A stretch of 64,000 bases of DNA from Cohnella sp. SGD-V74 (GCF_003001675.1 NZ_PVYW01000023.1:1-64000); one strand, 5' to 3'; shown: positions 53,810 through 63,729, numbered from the stretch's first letter. Notes: generated by a model not told the origin, from the sequence alone. Numbers and translations: made by a program.

Positions 53810-54688
53810 ATGACCCCAACGACCGAAACGCCCCAGCGTCCGACTTCTTTTCCCCCACAGCATCAAAACAATCAGCCGGGGATCGAGCAGAATATGAATC
53901 CCTTGCCGGAAGCCGAATCTCCCGTCTATAAGCCGGCAGGCAAGCTGACGGGCAAAGTCGCTCTGGTTACCGGGGGAGACAGCGGCATCGGAAGGGCGGT
54001 GTCGATCGTCTACGCCAAGGAAGGCGCCGATGTCGCCGTTCTGTACTTGAATGAGGATGTCGACGCCGAGGAAACGAAGCGCCAGGTGGAGGCCGAAGGA
54101 CGTCGCTGTCTCCTGATCAAGGGGGATATCGGCAATGCGGCGTTCTGCAAGCAAGCGGTCGAACAGACCGCTCGTGAGCTCGGCCGCCTGGACATTCTCG
54201 TCAATAACGCCGCCGAGCAGCACCCGCAGGACAAGATCGAGCAGATTACGCCGGAGCAGTTGGAGCGAACGTTCCGGACGAACGTATTCGCCATGTTCTA
54301 TCTGACGCAGGCGGCAATGCCGCATCTGTCGTCCGGCTCTTCGATCATCAATACCGCTTCGATCACCGCCTACCGCGGCAGTCCGACTCTGCTCGACTAC
54401 TCCGCCACCAAGGGAGCGATCGTCTCCTTCACGCGCGCGCTCTCGCAGAACGTCATCGGCCAAGGTATTCGCGTGAACGCCGTCGCGCCCGGCCCGATCT
54501 GGACGCCGCTCATCCCGTCGACGTTCGACGCCCAGAAAGTGTCGCAATTCGGCTCCGATACGCCGATGAAGCGCGCCGGGCAGCCGGACGAGCTGGCTCC
54601 CGCGTATGTCTACCTGGCCAGCGAGGATTCCTCCTACGTAGCCGGTCAGGTGCTGCACGTCAACGGCGGCGAAGTCGTGAACGGATAA
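53810..54688 (+). CDS. Short-chain dehydrogenase, general-stress type
   Basis: A 292-residue SDR oxidoreductase of the YhdF/YhxC-like group, with the typical Pro/Gln-rich N-terminal extension (about 1-45: PPQHQNNQPGIEQNMNPLPE). NAD(P)-binding TGGDSGIGRA at about 54-63, NNAA at about 134, catalytic Ser in TASITAY and Y-x-x-x-K in YSATK. The C-terminus LHVNGGEVVNG is typical. AAGGAG lies before the ATG. Such enzymes are often under general stress control, but no clear sigma-B promoter could be read. Substrate unknown. Confidence 0.9.
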   Translation: MTPTTETPQRPTSFPPQHQNNQPGIEQNMNPLPEAESPVYKPAGKLTGKVALVTGGDSGIGRAVSIVYAKEGADVAVLYLNEDVDAEETKRQVEAEGRRCLLIKGDIGNAAFCKQAVEQTARELGRLDILVNNAAEQHPQDKIEQITPEQLERTFRTNVFAMFYLTQAAMPHLSSGSSIINTASITAYRGSPTLLDYSATKGAIVSFTRALSQNVIGQGIRVNAVAPGPIWTPLIPSTFDAQKVSQFGSDTPMKRAGQPDELAPAYVYLASEDSSYVAGQVLHVNGGEVVNG

Positions 54689-54750
54689 CGGCAGGCATCT
54701 TGCGGAATTCTTACGTGCGCCGTGTTCGAGCATGTGGACGAAGGTTTGGC

Positions 54751-55038
54751 GAAGGGACTGTCCCATAAGCAAGGACGTACAAGATTATCGATGAGAAAAG
54801 AAGGGCATCTATCTCCTGGAGACTGCCTCATACGGTCCTGAAATGACCCTGTCGCGGGTTTATCAGTTCAAAATTTCAGGATCGCGCTTTTGGGGCCCCC
54901 GCAAAGTAATCGGAATAAGCTTCGAAGCTTAACGTCACTTTGTGGGGTATCTCGCATCGGAAGGAGATAGATGCCCATTACTATGCATCCATCGATAATC
55001 GTTCGGTACGTCTTGGTTTACTTAATGGGGCAATCCCC
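54751..55038. mobile_element. MITE-like non-autonomous element
   Basis: A 288-bp stretch without coding capacity has imperfect inverted arms of about 70 bp: GGGACTGTCCCATAAG at the left and the reverse complement of CTTAATGGGGCAATCCCC at the right. Inside the arms ATTATCGATG and GGGCATCTATCTCCT recur inverted (54784-54817 against 54962-54999). A perfect 16-bp palindrome TAAGCTTCGAAGCTTA lies at 54916-54931 within a second hairpin. TTGGC flanks both ends (54746-54750 and 55039-55043), a possible target duplication. No transposase is present. Confidence 0.6.
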
Positions 55039-55047
55039 TTGGCACTT

Positions 55048-56394
55048 TTAGCCGTGCGCTTCCTTAAGCTTCACGGAAGTAAAGTCCGTTCGATAATATC
55101 GGATCATGACCGCCAAGCCGAGCGCAACAAGGAACGAATAGAGCGCCAGCCATGCACCCATGCTTCCCCACTCGAACACGATGACGAACAGATAAGTCAG
55201 CGGTACGAACATGAAGAGGCTCAGGACGAACGAGGCTCTCATCAGGAACGTCGTATCCCCGATACCTCTCAAGCCGCCTGCGTAGAAATTATAGAAGCCG
55301 TCGAAAATTTGCAGATAAGCCGACACTTGAATCAGATGCGCGGCCAGCTCGTACACGCCCGGATCGCTGCTGTACATCTTCGCGATCGGAACGGCCCAGA
55401 TCAGCTCGACCGTGCCGAGCAGAATCAGGAAGATCGCGCCGAGCACGGCCGTATTCGTCCCGGCCTTCTTCGCCTTGTCCGGCCGGCCCTGACCGATGCC
55501 CTGGCCGACGAGAATCGTCGCCGTCGAGCCGAACGCGAAGGCGGGCATGAAGCCGAACGACATGACGCTGAGCGCCACCTCGTTGGCGGCCGCCGCCAAA
55601 TCCCCGAGCGTCAGGACGAACATCGTGAAGATGTACATCGACACGCTCATGGAAAATTCCTGCAGCCCCAGCTTGCCGCTCTCTTGAGAGATCAGCTTAA
55701 GCTCTTTCCAGTCCGGATTTTGCAGCTTCCTCGTCTGATACCGCTTATGCATCGGTCCCCAGAATACAATCAGACAGACGGCCAGTTGCACCGCTTCGCC
55801 GATCAGGAGCGCGTAGCCCGCCCCGATAATGCCCATGTTCGGCAAGCCCCAATGTCCGTACGTCAAACCGTAAGTCAAGCCGACCATCAGCACGTTCGCC
55901 ACGATGGACACGATCATCGAAGTGCGCGTGTCGCCCACGCCCCGGAAGAAACCATGAAAAACGAAGCTGATAATGCCGAACGCCATCGCGTAGAAGCGCA
56001 GCTCCAAATATTCTCCCCCGGTGGCGACCAGCTCGGCCGAACCGCCGGTCATCCTCAGCACCGCCCCGCTGGCCAGCCAGCCGGCAAGGGCGATAAGCAT
56101 CGCTACCCCTAGGCTGACGACCAAGGCCAGGTACATGCGCTGCATGCCCTTGCGCATCTCTCCCGCTCCGAAATTCTGCGCGACAAGATAATTGATCGAG
56201 TGTCCGATACCGGAAAAAATGGCAAACACGTTGTACATAATAATGTTGGACACGCCGACTACGGCAATGACCACGTAACCGAGATCGCCTACGAGAATCA
56301 GGTTAACCGTGCCTGTCAACGTCTGCGTGGCAAAGGCGAATAATGACGGAAGCGCCAGCACGAGAATGCCGTACCAGCTTTTAAGCAGTTTCAT
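55048..56394 (-). CDS. MATE family efflux transporter
   Basis: A 448-residue membrane protein with twelve predicted segments in two related halves. MATE features: an N-terminal ALPSLFAFATQTLTGTVNLI-type segment, NYLVAQNFGAGEMRKG and the second-half counterpart TILVGQGIGQGRPDKAKKAG. It should export drugs or metabolites using Na+ or H+. The ribosome site (GGGGAAGG) is weakish. Its 3' end borders the MITE-like element, which may have displaced its terminator. Confidence 0.9.
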   Translation of the reverse strand: MKLLKSWYGILVLALPSLFAFATQTLTGTVNLILVGDLGYVVIAVVGVSNIIMYNVFAIFSGIGHSINYLVAQNFGAGEMRKGMQRMYLALVVSLGVAMLIALAGWLASGAVLRMTGGSAELVATGGEYLELRFYAMAFGIISFVFHGFFRGVGDTRTSMIVSIVANVLMVGLTYGLTYGHWGLPNMGIIGAGYALLIGEAVQLAVCLIVFWGPMHKRYQTRKLQNPDWKELKLISQESGKLGLQEFSMSVSMYIFTMFVLTLGDLAAAANEVALSVMSFGFMPAFAFGSTATILVGQGIGQGRPDKAKKAGTNTAVLGAIFLILLGTVELIWAVPIAKMYSSDPGVYELAAHLIQVSAYLQIFDGFYNFYAGGLRGIGDTTFLMRASFVLSLFMFVPLTYLFVIVFEWGSMGAWLALYSFLVALGLAVMIRYYRTDFTSVKLKEAHG

Positions 56395-56457
56395 GAAGTC
56401 TGTACCTTCCCCGAGTAAGATAAATTCAATCTCACCATTTTGCCGGAGAACGCGATT

Positions 56458-58200
56458 CTAGTCAATAGCCGGAATAACAATTCGCACCGTTGCGCCGACG
56501 CCCGGCCTGCTGGCGATTGTAACGCCGAATTCCTGCCCGTAATGCAGCTTGATTCTCTGATCGACGTTGCGGATACCGTACCCGGCAGGCGTATCGTCGC
56601 CGGCCGGCTCGAAAATTTGCCTAAGCGTCTCTCGCCTGAACCCGATCCCGTCATCGATGACTTGGAAGACGATCGTTCCGTTTTCCACCGTTCCCGTAAT
56701 ACGAATATGAATTCGATCCCCGCACCAGCCGTGCTGCAGCACATTCTCAATAAACGGCTGTAAAATCAGCTTCAGCGTCTCGTACGGAAAAACAGCCGGA
56801 TCGATGTCGTAATGAACGTGCATTCGGTCCGCGTATTTCGTCTTCTGAATGTCGATGTACGCCTTCGCCTGCTCGATCTCCTTGAACACCGTAATGACGT
56901 TCTTGCCGTCGTTCAGCGACAGCCGATAAAACTTGGCCAGGTCGAGCACCATCTGGTGCAGCTTGTCGACTTGCCCGAACTTGGCCAGCCTGCTGATCGA
57001 AGACAGCGTGTTATATAAGAAATGCGGATTGATCTGCGCTTGCAGCGACTCCAGCTCCGCTTCCTTTTTCTTCAAGTTCGTTATGTACACTTCCCGGATC
57101 AGATTGCCGATATTTAGCCCCATCTCGTTAAGAGCGGCCGAGATGCGCGTGAACTCGTCATTGCCCCTGAACTGGATGCGCTTGTGAAACTCCCCGCCCT
57201 GGAACGAATCGAGCACGGATACGATTTTCCCTACCCGCCGGGAGAAAAATCTGGAGATGAAATACCCGACGACGGAAAACACAGCGAAGCAGGCCAGGCA
57301 GATGAGCAGCGTCAGCTTTCTGAGCTTGTTCGTATCGCGATCGGTCAAGTCTTTCGGAATGAGCGCCGTCAGCTTCCAATCCTCGATGGGCAAAGCCTGC
57401 TGGATGACGATGTGCTCGTCGTCTTCCGCTTGCGTCCACGTCTGGCCGATCGGCGGAGATGATTGTCCCGAAGCTCTGACGACGCGCCCGGTCTCATCGG
57501 TAACGAACAGCCCCGTGCCTTCTCCGACCTTCTCATAGTCAACGCTCTCGAACAGATCCTTCATATAGACGCTGAGCCGGAGAAAGCCGATCTCCTTGGA
57601 CTGAATCTGGCTAATATCGACGATCCTTCTCAGCAGCGATATTCTTCCATAATCTTCATCATCCTCGACGCGCTTCCACTGCATCGTGACGCCGTATTCT
57701 TCGGGCGGGTAAAATTTGTACCAATTCCGATCGTAAATTCGCGTAATGTGGTACCAATCGACGGGCCTGATATTCGTCTCCAGCGGATCGGTATAGTAGA
57801 TGCTGTAGATTTCTTCGAACGTCAGGTTGTGAAAATAGAAGCTCAGCCACATGCGGCGGTCCAGCGTATCGAGCGCGGTTCTGAACTTGGGACGCATATA
57901 GTCCCTCATCGCCGCGTAATTCACCCAGCCCGCATCATATTGGCGAAGATGGTCGGCCATCACGTCGTCGAAATAAAGCATATCGGTCACCCGACGGAAA
58001 TCTTCGGTCCGATCCTCGATGTTGTCCACGATTTGCTGCAGCGTTCCTTGAATGGCGCTTCGCGCATGCTCTCGGAAGGAGCCGACGAACACCGAATTGG
58101 CAATGTAACCGAGCAGCGCGATCGGCAGAACGATAAAGGCCGAGTAGGATAACATCAGCTTGTAGCCTAGTGGCAAATAATTGCGGGATTTACGGTTCAT
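56458..58200 (-). CDS. YesM-type sensor histidine kinase
   Basis: A 580-residue membrane kinase with membrane segments near 12-35 and 285-310, a Cache-like extracellular region, HAMP, the His_kinase motif LQAQINPHFLYNTLSS and a HATPase_c domain (GYGIRNVDQRIKLHYG). GGAGGG lies eight bases before the ATG. It begins 25 bp after the regulator gene and is the last gene of the leftward LplBC-type operon. Confidence 0.87.
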   Translation of the reverse strand: MNRKSRNYLPLGYKLMLSYSAFIVLPIALLGYIANSVFVGSFREHARSAIQGTLQQIVDNIEDRTEDFRRVTDMLYFDDVMADHLRQYDAGWVNYAAMRDYMRPKFRTALDTLDRRMWLSFYFHNLTFEEIYSIYYTDPLETNIRPVDWYHITRIYDRNWYKFYPPEEYGVTMQWKRVEDDEDYGRISLLRRIVDISQIQSKEIGFLRLSVYMKDLFESVDYEKVGEGTGLFVTDETGRVVRASGQSSPPIGQTWTQAEDDEHIVIQQALPIEDWKLTALIPKDLTDRDTNKLRKLTLLICLACFAVFSVVGYFISRFFSRRVGKIVSVLDSFQGGEFHKRIQFRGNDEFTRISAALNEMGLNIGNLIREVYITNLKKKEAELESLQAQINPHFLYNTLSSISRLAKFGQVDKLHQMVLDLAKFYRLSLNDGKNVITVFKEIEQAKAYIDIQKTKYADRMHVHYDIDPAVFPYETLKLILQPFIENVLQHGWCGDRIHIRITGTVENGTIVFQVIDDGIGFRRETLRQIFEPAGDDTPAGYGIRNVDQRIKLHYGQEFGVTIASRPGVGATVRIVIPAID

Positions 58201-58225
58201 GCGCGCCGCCCTCCAGAGCTCCGAC

Positions 58226-59794
58226 TTAACGTTTCCTGCGGTATTCCAGCGGGGTCAGCCCCGTCGTTTCCTTGAACTGCCGGCTGAAGTAGGGCAAATA
58301 CCGGTAGCCTGCGCGATCGGCGATCTCGTAGATTTTCAGATTCGTATTCCGCAGCAGCTGCTGCGACTGCTCCATCCGCAGGTCGATGACGAAATCGCTG
58401 AAATTCATCCCCGTCTCGTCCTTGAACAATACGCCGAGATAATTCGGGGAGAAGGAGAAGGAACAGGCCACGTCCCGCAGCGTAATGTTCTCGTGCAGAC
58501 GACTGCGAATGTGCTGGATGATATCTTGAATCAGCTTGCCGTTCTTCGAGCGCTTTCGGCTTTGCAGCTTTTCCGACAACTCGAACAGCAGGCGCCTCAG
58601 CCAGTCGTGAATGTCGTCGATCGTCTCGAAGTGAATGAGAATATCCAGATTTTTCAGTTCCATCCCCATCAGCGCGAAGAAGTTTTCCTGCATGGAGCGA
58701 AGACTGTCGTTCAGCTTCATGACCAGATACATCGTCAGGTTGCGAACGGTCACTTTCGTTCCCATCTGCGAGATGAGCTGGAAGATCGCCGACAACTCGT
58801 CGTCCATCCGCACCAGATCGTATTGAGCGACCGCCTTCAGCAAGGAATCCAATTGCAGATCGATCGTCTTCGCCTGGTCGTTCTCAGTCCCCGCTTCGGC
58901 GTCGTAGGGCAGAATCTTGCCCTTGCCCCGAAACATCTTGTGTTCGAGCGCCGTCAGCGCTTGGTCATAAGATTGGGACAGTTCCTTCAAGCGGAGGACC
59001 TCGTCGCCCAGACCGATCGTGATCGTAAAAGGATACTCCGCTTTTACCCGCTCGGTAAGCTCCGCCAAGCTCTCCGGCGGCAGCCTCGAACCGAGCAGAA
59101 TCGCCGTTCTCTGCTTCGACAGCTTGCAGATATGCTCGACTTCGCGGGAGTGCAGCAGCTCCGCCAGCAGATCGTAGAACCCGCAGAGCAGGCGCTGCTT
59201 CTCCTGCTCGCTGTAGGGATTCAGCTTCCAGTAGTAATCGTCGATTTCCAGCACGGCCACCCGAACCGGCCAGGTCAAGCTGCCCAGACGATACGCCTCG
59301 TCCAGCACGTTCAGCTCCTCCCGGTCCGTCGGGGTTTCGAGCAGACCGAGCATGTATTCGTTTTTGGCGATCGGCACGATTTTGCGGAACGCTTCCTCTT
59401 CCTCCTTGCGCCTGCGGCTCCTCTCCAAATCCAGACGGATCTTGGTCAGAGAGTGAATCAGCTCCCGATCGTCCATCGGCTTCAGAACGTATCCATGGGC
59501 GTTAAGCGACATCGCTTGCTTGACGTAGTTGAAATCCTTATGTCCGCTGACGAAGATGACGCGCAGCTCTTCCTGCTTGTCGAGCGCCCGCCGGGCCAGC
59601 TCGATGCCCGACATATTCGGCATTCTGACGTCGGTGACGAGAATGTCGATCTTCTCTCTCTCGATCACTGCGCACGCCTCGAAGCCGCTGTTCACCGCGC
59701 CAACGACTTCCAACCCGAGATCGTGCCACGGAATGAACGTTCTCATGCCTTCCAAGTCCAAAATTTCGTCGTCCGCCAGCAAAACTTTGTACAT
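58226..59794 (-). CDS. YesN-type response regulator (REC-AraC)
   Basis: A 522-residue regulator. Receiver: DDE at 8-10, Asp55 in LVTDVRMPN, Lys in VLKPMD. C-terminal AraC helix-turn-helix pair (ITLRDVACSFSFSPNYLGVL and IYEIADRAGYRYLPYFSRQF), ending TPLEYRRKR. ATG 59794 with GGGGAG eight bases upstream is preferred to GTG 59803. It should be phosphorylated by the kinase at 56458-58200 and regulate the transporter genes upstream in its own operon. Confidence 0.88.
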   Translation of the reverse strand: MYKVLLADDEILDLEGMRTFIPWHDLGLEVVGAVNSGFEACAVIEREKIDILVTDVRMPNMSGIELARRALDKQEELRVIFVSGHKDFNYVKQAMSLNAHGYVLKPMDDRELIHSLTKIRLDLERSRRRKEEEEAFRKIVPIAKNEYMLGLLETPTDREELNVLDEAYRLGSLTWPVRVAVLEIDDYYWKLNPYSEQEKQRLLCGFYDLLAELLHSREVEHICKLSKQRTAILLGSRLPPESLAELTERVKAEYPFTITIGLGDEVLRLKELSQSYDQALTALEHKMFRGKGKILPYDAEAGTENDQAKTIDLQLDSLLKAVAQYDLVRMDDELSAIFQLISQMGTKVTVRNLTMYLVMKLNDSLRSMQENFFALMGMELKNLDILIHFETIDDIHDWLRRLLFELSEKLQSRKRSKNGKLIQDIIQHIRSRLHENITLRDVACSFSFSPNYLGVLFKDETGMNFSDFVIDLRMEQSQQLLRNTNLKIYEIADRAGYRYLPYFSRQFKETTGLTPLEYRRKR

Positions 59795-59820
59795 TCGCAC
59801 CACTCCCCGAAAGTGAGGTA

Positions 59821-59848
59821 AAGAGGGTATACGTATGTATACCCTCTT
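59821..59848. other. Perfect hairpin between binding-protein and regulator genes
   Basis: AAGAGGGTATAC-GTAT-GTATACCCTCTT has 12-bp arms without mismatch. There is no T run, so it probably stabilises the upstream binding-protein mRNA or reduces flow into the regulator genes. It parallels the hairpin at 6863-6880 in the other YesMN operon. Confidence 0.6.
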
Positions 59849-59876
59849 GCCTATCTCACCGCATAAGCGATCGTCT

Positions 59877-61601
59877 CTATTCTCTTCCCATCGCTTTGCG
59901 GTTTTCGTGCCATTTTTTCGTTTTGAAATCGAGCACGTCCTGGTACCCGACCTTCATCGCATCCTCGTGCGCCTTGTCGAGAATCCGGTCGACGTCCGCG
60001 TCGGACTTCGTGTTCATGAGCGCTTCGGCGCGGGATTTGTCCCAGATGTCCTCGACCGCCGTTTGCTTGATGCCTTCGTCGCTGTCCTTCGCAGGCTCGA
60101 GATTGACGAACTCGGTCGCTTCGCCTTGCGTCCGCCAGGCGATGTTATACTGCTGCGAAGTCTCCCAGTTGCGGTCTTGCTCCGGCAGCGTGGACTCGTA
60201 ATCGCCCTTCGTTTTGTCCGTGAAGACCGCATTGCCGTTCCACGTATACCATGTCGTAATTGCTTGAAGATCTACGAGCTCTTTTTGCTTCTTCACGTAG
60301 TTTTCGTTGAATACCGGGGTCGGCACGCCGTCGACGTCCTTGAATTCGTCCCAGAATTCTCCCGGAGGCCCCCACATCAGCACCGACTGCGCTTCGGGAC
60401 CCGTGAACCAGTCGAGGAACGCGAACGCCTTTTCCGGATCCGGGGTGCTTTTCGTAATCGTAATGATGTTCCAGCCGAGATACGTATAAGTGCCTGGGAA
60501 GATTTTGTTGCGGTCGAGCCCCGGTTTGGCGATCGGCCAGATCATCTCGTAGCCGGCTTCCGGATCTTGCGCGGAGAGCAACGCTTGACCTTCTCTCGCG
60601 AACTCGGTGGCGTTGATGCTGGCGTAGACGGCGACCTCGCCGTTCAGAATCTTCTCCTTCACTTGATCGCGCGTCTGCGAGAACGCGTCCTGCGTCATCA
60701 ATTTCTCGCGGTACAGCTGGGCTGCGAACTTCATCGATTCGCGGTAGGTCGGATCGTTGAAGATCGAGGTCATGACGCCGTCCTTCGGACGGGCGCGGTC
60801 ACCGACCCATCTGTTCAGCGCGTTCTCTTCGAAGGCGGAATACAGAACGTCGAGCAATTGGCCGTCGATCGCGAGATCGGATTCGATCGGAGTGACGCCC
60901 GGGTACTTCTCCTTGACCAGCTTCGCGTAGCTGTACAGATCCTCCGTCGTCTCCAGCTTGGGGGAGCCCAGCTCTTTGTAGATTTTTTTATTGATGATCC
61001 AGCCGGCGTTGCCGACCGGCTTGTTCGTGTACCAGTTCGGGAACTGGTAGAGCTTGCCGTCCTCGGAGCGCAGCATGTTGCGGAGCTCCTCCGGCACCCA
61101 CTTCTTCATGTTCGGATACTTGTCGATGTAGTCGTCGATCGGGGCCAGCATATCGTTCTTCCGCATCATCTCGAATTCCGCCGCGCCGCGGTTGAACCAG
61201 ATCAGATCCGGAAGATCCTTGCCCGCCAGCATCGTGTTCAGCTTCTGCTGCGCGTTGTTGCCGGAAGGAATATATTCGATGTTGACCTTCTTGTTGTCCT
61301 TGATCCATTTCGAAGAAATGTCCTGCCCCCACGGCGCCATGGAAAACCAATCGTAGTGCGCATAAAACTTCAGATTCAGCGGCTCGCTGCCCAGTTCGAA
61401 AATGTCTGAGACTGGCGTTGCGGGTGCTTCTCCATTGCTTGGAGTTTCCGTACTGCCGGAAGCGCTGCTGGACGAGGACGTGCTGCTGGGCGAAGACGAG
61501 TTGCCGGAATTGCCTCCGCCGCAGCCGGCCAGAACCGTCGTCAGCGTGAGCAGCGCCGCGGCCGTCGTAAGCATGGCTTTTTTCTTGCTCATACCTGTCA
61601 T
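59877..61601 (-). CDS. LplA-type extracellular binding lipoprotein
   Basis: A 574-residue family 1 solute-binding lipoprotein of the large LplA/YtcQ type. Signal with lipobox LAGC, then a Ser-rich linker. The mature part begins LNLKFYAHYDWFSMAPWG; the C-terminus contains conserved family segments (QQYNIAWRTQGEATEF and GYQDVLDFKTKKWHEN). ATG at 61601 has AAAGGGG ten bases upstream; an ATG at 61622 lies before that site. It probably binds an oligosaccharide from a complex polysaccharide for LplB/LplC-type permeases. Confidence 0.88.
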   Translation of the reverse strand: MTGMSKKKAMLTTAAALLTLTTVLAGCGGGNSGNSSSPSSTSSSSSASGSTETPSNGEAPATPVSDIFELGSEPLNLKFYAHYDWFSMAPWGQDISSKWIKDNKKVNIEYIPSGNNAQQKLNTMLAGKDLPDLIWFNRGAAEFEMMRKNDMLAPIDDYIDKYPNMKKWVPEELRNMLRSEDGKLYQFPNWYTNKPVGNAGWIINKKIYKELGSPKLETTEDLYSYAKLVKEKYPGVTPIESDLAIDGQLLDVLYSAFEENALNRWVGDRARPKDGVMTSIFNDPTYRESMKFAAQLYREKLMTQDAFSQTRDQVKEKILNGEVAVYASINATEFAREGQALLSAQDPEAGYEMIWPIAKPGLDRNKIFPGTYTYLGWNIITITKSTPDPEKAFAFLDWFTGPEAQSVLMWGPPGEFWDEFKDVDGVPTPVFNENYVKKQKELVDLQAITTWYTWNGNAVFTDKTKGDYESTLPEQDRNWETSQQYNIAWRTQGEATEFVNLEPAKDSDEGIKQTAVEDIWDKSRAEALMNTKSDADVDRILDKAHEDAMKVGYQDVLDFKTKKWHENRKAMGRE

Positions 61602-61675
61602 TGTTTGATTGCCCCTTTCCATATTTAGGGTTCTATGGTCAAAGCATAAATGCTCTAAACCCGGATCTGCTTCGC

Positions 61676-62572
61676 CTATTCCTTCAGCGAGCCAATGAGC
61701 ACGCCCTTGACGAAATAACGCTGGACGAACGGATACACGCAGACGATCGGCAAGGTCGCGACCATCATGATGGCCATGGACAGCGAGCGGGAAGTGATCG
61801 TTCGGAATCTGCCCAGAGCCGCCGCTGCGGCCGCATCGATCTGCGACAGGTTCTCCGTGGCGATATTGGAATTCAGAATTTGCCTGAGCAGCGTCTGAAT
61901 CGGAATCAGGTACTCCTTGTTGATGTAGATGCTTGGCACGAACCAGTCGTTCCAGTGAGCGACCGCCGTGAACAGACTAAGCGTGGCGATGACCGGTCCC
62001 GACAGCGGAAGCACGATGCGGAAGAACGTTCCCCAATCCCCGCAGCCGTCAATCTTGGCCGACTCCTGCAGCCCTTCCGGCAAGCCGTTAAAGAAGGTGC
62101 GGAAAATGATCATATTCCAGACGCTGATCAGGGAAGGGATAATGAACACCCAGAACGAATCCATCAGCCCCAGCCCGCGAATGAGCAGATAGGTCGGAAT
62201 CAGACCGCCGCCGAAATAGATCGTGACGATGCACATAATCATGTAATACTTGCGCCCGATCAGCTCTTTTTTCGTCATCCCGTAAGCAAAGACGGCCGTC
62301 GCCAGAATGGACATGAACGTTCCGACGATCGTGCGCAGAACGGAGACGAAGAACGCCTGAAGCAGCCTGTCGTCCTTGAACACTGTCTCGTAGTTGTCCC
62401 ACGTCCACGCCCTCGGCCAGAAGGTCACGCCGCCAAGGGCCGTATCCTTCCCTTCGTTAAACGAGATGACAAGCGCGTTCCAGAACGGATAAAACGTGGT
62501 GAAAGCGAGCAACAACAACATGGCGTATATCGTAACGACCATCGTTCGGTCGCCGGCCCCTAATCTTCTCAT
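61676..62572 (-). CDS. LplC/YtcP-type sugar permease
   Basis: A 298-residue permease with six membrane segments and EAA loop SAKIDGCGDWGTFFRIVLPL; it ends FVKGVLIGSLKE as in LplC proteins. GGGGAG precedes the ATG. Middle gene between the LplB-type permease and the binding protein. Confidence 0.9.
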   Translation of the reverse strand: MRRLGAGDRTMVVTIYAMLLLLAFTTFYPFWNALVISFNEGKDTALGGVTFWPRAWTWDNYETVFKDDRLLQAFFVSVLRTIVGTFMSILATAVFAYGMTKKELIGRKYYMIMCIVTIYFGGGLIPTYLLIRGLGLMDSFWVFIIPSLISVWNMIIFRTFFNGLPEGLQESAKIDGCGDWGTFFRIVLPLSGPVIATLSLFTAVAHWNDWFVPSIYINKEYLIPIQTLLRQILNSNIATENLSQIDAAAAAALGRFRTITSRSLSMAIMMVATLPIVCVYPFVQRYFVKGVLIGSLKE

Positions 62573-62606
62573 ACGTTGTCTCTCCCCTTTCCTCGAAATC
62601 GTCGGA

Positions 62607-63560
62607 TTACCATAAGCTGCTGCCGTACCTTCGAGCGATCAGGTTGGCGAACACAAGCAAGGCAACGCTGATGACCGCCCTGAACAATCCGATCGCCGTC
62701 GCGAAGGAATAGCGCAAATTCTCGATGCCGATTCGGAATACGTACGTGTCGAGAACGTCCGATACGTTCCAGAGGATCGGATTTTTGGCCAACAGGAGAA
62801 TGTCTTCGAATCCGGCGTTCAACAGATTGCCGATCGCAAGAATCATGAAGATGATGACGACCGGCATGATCGAAGGAAGCGTGATCAGGAACATCTGCTT
62901 GAACTTGCTTGCCCCGTCCACCTCGGCTGCTTCATACATTGTCTGATCGATACCGGCGATCGCCGCCAGGAACACGATGGAGTTAAATCCGATGTCCTTC
63001 CAAATATTCGCCGTAATGAGAATCGTCCAGAAATACTGCGGCATGGACAGGAAGCTCAGAGGCTCGTCTATCAGCTTCAATTTCTGAAGGAGGATGTTCA
63101 CGCTGCCGTTGTCGATCGACAGCATCGAGGAGATAAAGCCCGCTACGATAACCCAGGAAATAAAGTAGGGCAAATAGCTGACGGACTGGACGAATCTCTT
63201 GAAAAAACGATGTCTGACCTCGTTCAGCATCAGGGCCAGCACGATCGGCGCGGGAAAGCCGATAAAAAACTTCAGACCGCTGATGACCAGCGTGTTGCGC
63301 ATAACCTTCAGGAAGTCCGGGCTTTCGAAGAACGCCTCGAAATGCTTGAATCCGACCCAGGGGCTGGCATTAAATCCTTTGATCAGGTTGTAGTCCTTAA
63401 AGGCGGTCAGCACACCGTACATGGGCAAATAGTTGAACACGAAGATGAGCGCGAGAGCCGGCAAAACCATCAACTGCATTTGCCACTGCCTGATTATTCT
63501 GATAACTATCCCGGCTCCCGCGGAACTGTTTTTCTTCGTCTGAATCGTTAGCTGCGTCAT
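62607..63560 (-). CDS. LplB/YteP-type sugar permease
   Basis: A 317-residue permease with six membrane segments, the LplB-like start WQMQLMVLPALALIFVFNYL and EAA loop AAEVDGASKFKQMFLITLP. It ends RRYGSSLW, characteristic of the LplB group. AGGGGGC precedes the ATG. First gene of the operon permease-permease-binding protein-regulator-kinase; its promoter should lie in 63561-63673, an AT-rich stretch in which I could not fix the boxes. Confidence 0.9.
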   Translation of the reverse strand: MTQLTIQTKKNSSAGAGIVIRIIRQWQMQLMVLPALALIFVFNYLPMYGVLTAFKDYNLIKGFNASPWVGFKHFEAFFESPDFLKVMRNTLVISGLKFFIGFPAPIVLALMLNEVRHRFFKRFVQSVSYLPYFISWVIVAGFISSMLSIDNGSVNILLQKLKLIDEPLSFLSMPQYFWTILITANIWKDIGFNSIVFLAAIAGIDQTMYEAAEVDGASKFKQMFLITLPSIMPVVIIFMILAIGNLLNAGFEDILLLAKNPILWNVSDVLDTYVFRIGIENLRYSFATAIGLFRAVISVALLVFANLIARRYGSSLW

Positions 63561-63673
63561 CGCTTTCGCCCCCTGTCGTTCATAATCTAATCTTAAGGGA
63601 ACGCAAGTTCCAAAAATATTTGCCTAACCAACTATAATTGATACTTTTCACATGACTTGTCGGCGGAAAATGC

Positions 63674-63716
63674 AAAAAACCCGCTCGGTCGCACCAATGC
63701 GCGATGAGCGGGGTTT
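63674..63716 (-). terminator. Terminator of the partial methyltransferase gene
   Basis: Minus-strand AACCCCGCTC pairs with GAGCGGGTT, with an inner TCGCGCATTGGTGCGA step, followed by TTTTTTG. Confidence 0.85.
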
Positions 63717-63729
63717 CTATTGAAATAGG

